The notes under the pieces are model-generated. The model saw only the letters and a list, made by a program, of their open reading frames with translations. It had not been told where the DNA came from and searched no databases. A stretch of 38,494 nucleotides of DNA from Prevotella micans DSM 21469 = JCM 16134. Its GTDB lineage: Bacteria; Bacteroidota; Bacteroidia; Bacteroidales; Bacteroidaceae. The stretch lies in contig NZ_BAKH01000025.1 in the NCBI RefSeq assembly GCF_000614105.1, positions 1-38,494 on the forward strand, written 5' to 3'. A program made the position numbers and the translations under genes. Shown piece by piece: positions 35,696 to 38,494 of this stretch; within the stretch, counting starts at the first letter, position 1, and each line of letters opens with the position of its first letter.

Positions 35696-36050
35696 GTTGC
35701 AGAGATGAAAAAAACATCGGCGCGAAGTGATTGTAAGTCTGCAAAATCAATATCACCTCTGTTTTGAGCAATCTGCAACCTGCAAAATGAACATCACCGT
35801 CGGTGTGGAGCGATTGTAGGCCTACAAAATCGATATCACCTTCGGTGGGAACGTTTTGCACCGTTACAAAATCGATATTACCTCCGTCGGGAACGTTTTG
35901 CAGGTTGCAGAAACGAAAAACCGTCGGTGTGGAGCAATTGTAAGCCTACAAAATCGATATCACCTCTGTCGGGAACGTTTTGCAGGTTGCAGAAGGCTTC
36001 CCACCGAAGGTTTTTTCGTTTCTGCAACCTGCAAAATCGATTTTACGGAA
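35696..36050. repeat. Array of about nine 41-42-bp tandem repeats
   Basis: Units begin near 35697, 35739, 35780, 35822, 35864, 35905, 35945, 35986 and 36029, i.e. a 40-43-base period. The core alternates TACAAAATCGATATCACC (35823, 35865, 35946) and TTGCAGAAACGAAAAACC types, and GAACGTTTTGCA recurs at 35849, 35891 and 35972. Segments near 35797 and 35920 match over more than 40 bases, three units apart. It fills the gap between the hypothetical gene and the fimbrillin gene. Confidence 0.82.
35978..36036 (-). terminator. Long hairpin downstream of the fimbrillin-like gene
   Basis: TTTTGCAGGTTGCAGAA (35978-35994) and TTCTGCAACCTGCAAAA (36020-36036) form a 17-bp perfect stem with a 25-base loop that itself can fold (CTTC/GAAG). 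It ends the repeat array about 107 bases after the fimbrillin stop and ends in T/A runs, so it could terminate that transcript. Confidence 0.6.
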
Positions 36051-36142
36051 TAGATTCTATGCTCACCATCGGTTGGCATAATCTCCACGCCGTAGGATAT
36101 CATTATCACACATTAAAATTGAGACGAACCACTTCGGATTTT

Positions 36143-37848
36143 TTAATAGCGGATGAATGGGAAGAAGCCATATCCCCACTCTTTAAAGTGTGAGCGAACT
36201 TCTATATGATCTTCGTAAAATCCCAATTGCCAATTGTGCATGAAATCATATTCAGTACTTGTCGGAATAGCATTGTAGGTGTATGTATAATAACTGTTTA
36301 GGAATCCCATCTGCCTAAAAGCTGAATAAAAGAATTGTGCATCCCATGCAACATTTTGAGAATCTGTTGTAGAGTTCCAGCTATCAGTACCCTGGCCAAG
36401 TACTCGGTAAGCATAAGTCCATTCACCTAAACTGCCTAAATGCCATTTCTTACCAACTAAGTTATTAGTCAATGGTATTGTAGTATTTACTGCATTCTTA
36501 TTCTCGTCTATATAATAACTTGGTGCGGTGTATTTCCCACATTCAAAGAAAGCAGGAAAATTGCTATTATAGGCCTTTACTCCGAAGCCATTAATGCTAT
36601 TTCCATAAGTCCATTCATAACCGTTCATATCAGTTGCAGCACTAGCAACAGTAGTGTAGTCTGTATGATTTGCTTCAGTACTAGAATAAGGAGATCTTGA
36701 TTCAGAAAATGTACAGCCCCTATTTAGAGCCTTTAATCCTATTGCAAGACGTTGGCTTTGACTTATAACAACAGCTATCGGTATTTTAGAACCTCCTGCA
36801 ACCTTAGCTTCTTTTGGATAGCCTACAGAGCCATCGCTATAGAGATAAAGAAAGTTATACAACAAGAATAAGTCCACTCTATACTGTCCATTCAATTCAA
36901 GCTTTTTATTGGTCTGCAAATTGAATGTAACTCCTGAAAGATTCCTTTTATATGTATTACCACTATTAAAAGTAACCTTGAGTTAGATAATTGTGTAGAA
37001 GGGAGGAAGAGCTGATAATTATTACTATAATGAGAAGCCATTTCATCAACACCACAGCGCTCAGCAGGATAAGGCCAATTATATCCGTCACCATCTCCCT
37101 CTTCGGTCGACCATTGTTCAGTAGTAATGTCAAAGCTTGAACTCTTAGGCATATCAGCCGAGGTTTGTCCAGAAACCGTCATGTCGGAGGCCGCCATATC
37201 ATAATAAGATATTATTCCGAAACGAACTCTCGAGCATACATGACTCAAGGACATAGAAGCATATTGATATTCAAATGGATCGCCCGGCGCAACAGGTTTT
37301 AATTCGAAGTTGTTATTAACTCCCATATAAGCATCCTCCAAGTTAGCATCTCTTTTTACAGTGAACTTTGTTCCGTTACGTGTTATCTTATCATTGTAGC
37401 ATACAAGTTTATAAGTATCTGGCGGCAATATTAGTTTCACAATATTCCCAGAGGGACCTGTTATAAAACTACCCGAACGATTAGTTTTGCCGGAGACTTC
37501 TCCCATAACTGTGCTACCTTTAAATACAACGAGCGTACATGTTTCCTCGTCTGCGCCACCTGCACGTGTTTTCGGAGAAGGTTTTACTGTGTCTTTATGC
37601 ATCGTAACAACTGCCGTGATGCCATTACCCAGGTCTTTAGCCTCTTGGAAAAGAGTGTCGAGAGAAGCTTGTTTGCCTGTTCTAGAGTTTATCACTTCTT
37701 CTTCGCCGTAATCTTGGAATTGAACATTCACGGCTACTTCACGTGGCTTATCACTATTGTTGTTTGGCTCCTCAATATTTTCCTTATTAGAGCAAGCCGA
37801 CAATATACCTACTAAAGCAATAAGTAATGATAATCTGATTATAGTCAT
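36143..37848 (-). CDS. Fimbrillin-like surface lipoprotein, frameshifted
   Basis: Frame one (37848 down to about 36972) gives a lipoprotein: signal peptide MTIIRLSLLIALVGILSAC with lipobox LSAC, then the Mfa/FimA-like region with MSLSHVCSRVRFGIISYYDM. It then reads into nonsense (LLLIVVIHIKGIFQELHS) and stops at 36892. In the adjacent frame the same DNA reads TFNSGNTYKRNLSGVTFNLQ and continues to 36143 with a C-terminal domain (WHLGSLGEWTYAYRVLG, ending FFPFIRY). One lost base near 36970 in a CTTTTAA context explains this. Joined length is about 568 residues, reasonable for fimbrillin-family proteins, which build surface fimbriae. ATG 37848 gives the clean lipoprotein signal. It is 32 bases after the small protein gene at 37881. 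Confidence 0.82.
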
Positions 37849-37880
37849 TGTCTTTATTCTTTTGGTTTCTATTCTAATAA

Positions 37881-38090
37881 TCATTCTTCATCTTCTTCAA
37901 AGAAGCTGTTTTCTTTTACAGGTGCCATTCCGCTTTCGGGGCCAACAAAGCCATTTCCACCTACAAAAGATTCTTCATTTTTCCAATTCTCACGACCCAT
38001 GTATCCAGAATACATGCTCTTGCAAATCATACTTTCAACTTCCATCACCACAACATTAGATTGTGGACGTACATAATGTTTCTTTTTCAT
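37881..38090 (-). CDS. Small acidic protein of unknown function
   Basis: A 69-residue protein, MKKKHYVRPQSNVVVMEVES followed by a Gly/Asn-containing middle and an acidic end (FFEEDEE). Its start follows the same pattern as the small proteins at 19220 and 38123: basic residues, aromatic, Pro, hydrophobic strand and E-x-E. It lies upstream of the fimbrillin-like gene and downstream of the 37-residue gene, almost certainly one transcript. No known domain. Confidence 0.7.
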   Translation of the reverse strand: MKKKHYVRPQSNVVVMEVESMICKSMYSGYMGRENWKNEESFVGGNGFVGPESGMAPVKENSFFEEDEE

Positions 38091-38122
38091 TTATTATTCG
38101 TTTTATATTTTGTAATGTTATT

Positions 38123-38236
38123 CTAAACAAGGTGCACTTTTGAATTGCTTGCAAGCATAAAGAATTCTACTTCGGTTTCTATTGCCATATACCAGGGTGC
38201 GGTGTAGGCGCGCTTCCTAAAATCTGTTTTGTTCAT
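38123..38236 (-). CDS. 37-residue small protein of unknown function
   Basis: A short frame from ATG 38236 to TAG 38125-38123 encodes MNKTDFRKRAYTAPWYMAIE followed by TEVEFFMLASNSKVHLV. It shows the same plan as the two other small proteins (basic start, Tyr, Pro three residues on, hydrophobic stretch, E-x-E, then a Ser), but lacks their acidic tail. It lies 32 bases before the 69-residue gene and about 56 bases after the conserved leader element. Coding status rests on this shared pattern and position. Confidence 0.55.
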   Translation of the reverse strand: MNKTDFRKRAYTAPWYMAIETEVEFFMLASNSKVHLV

Positions 38237-38291
38237 TTTTCGATTATTTTTTAAGTGAATATTATTCCGTTATCTCTTCCTTACATGGCTC

Positions 38292-38457
<166 letters not shown>

Positions 38458-38494
38458 ACTTTCCGAACCATTCCAATTCATGCAGAAAAATTGA

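Noticed and set aside
35629..35778. N-terminal extension of the K/P/G/D-tail protein
   Set aside because: The 50 extra residues derive from the repeat array and adjacent AT-rich leader.
35646..35861. Small ORFs with repeating GDIDFVGLQSL-like peptides
   Set aside because: They are readings of the 41-42-bp tandem array; the period is not a stable multiple of three, so the frames drift.
36960..36985. Programmed -1 frameshift or homopolymer phase switch in the fimbrillin-like gene
   Set aside because: No X-XXY-YYZ heptamer in frame, and the T run is just four bases.

Overview
The window comes from a Bacteroidota genome, most likely order Bacteroidales and possibly close to Prevotellaceae. The evidence is the TAnnTTTG-type -7 promoter boxes, near absence of Shine-Dalgarno sites, a fimbrillin-type lipoprotein, an HU-like protein of the Bacteroidota type, a Complex I operon that encodes no NADH-input module, and a BspA-like leucine-rich repeat protein. 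No tRNA, rRNA, CRISPR array, transposase, integrase or phage gene was seen.

Layout. 1-103: tail of an unidentified gene. 173-6344 (minus): six-gene membrane cluster reading SpoIIM-like, polytopic membrane protein, DUF4129-like, DUF4350-like, MoxR ATPase, DUF58 protein. An RDD membrane protein (6441-7160, plus) diverges from it across overlapping promoters. 7161-8178: gene-free; holds a terminator-like hairpin, a nested palindromic element and eight 41-bp tandem repeats. 8225-13435: manno-oligosaccharide operon of secreted CE7-type esterase, GH130 mannosylglucose phosphorylase, GPH-type symporter and cellobiose 2-epimerase. 13436-13979: 22-bp repeats and a terminator. 13980-18133: Dlt-like operon (adenylating ligase, carrier protein, MBOAT, DltD-like protein). 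18498-20906 (minus): HU-like protein, small acidic protein and a secreted LRR protein. 21540-34188: nuoABCDHIJKLMN followed by dapB and a long lepB. 34189-34725: terminator and a second palindromic element. 34726-38236 (minus): hypothetical protein with a K/P/G/D-rich tail, a 41-42-bp repeat array, a fimbrillin-like lipoprotein and two small proteins.

How the parts work together. The mannan genes form a complete intracellular path from beta-1,4-mannobiose: symport, epimerisation to mannosylglucose, then phosphorolysis. The Dlt-like genes form an acyl activation, carriage, membrane transfer and esterification path. The Nuo genes supply the membrane arm and quinone module of Complex I, but the electron donor is not encoded here.

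Most notable non-coding structure. Two copies of a roughly 170-bp element, a (TG)28-30 tract plus a CGCGCGCG-centred hairpin and conserved flank, lie upstream of the two surface-protein operons. In the first copy a promoter-like box places the tract inside a transcribed leader. Three small proteins of similar N-terminal pattern accompany these loci.

Caution. At least five genes carry frame breaks (polytopic membrane protein, SpoIIM-like, CE7 esterase with two compensating breaks, nuoCD, fimbrillin). That density suggests indel errors in the sequence, so calls of real gene decay should wait for read-level checking.
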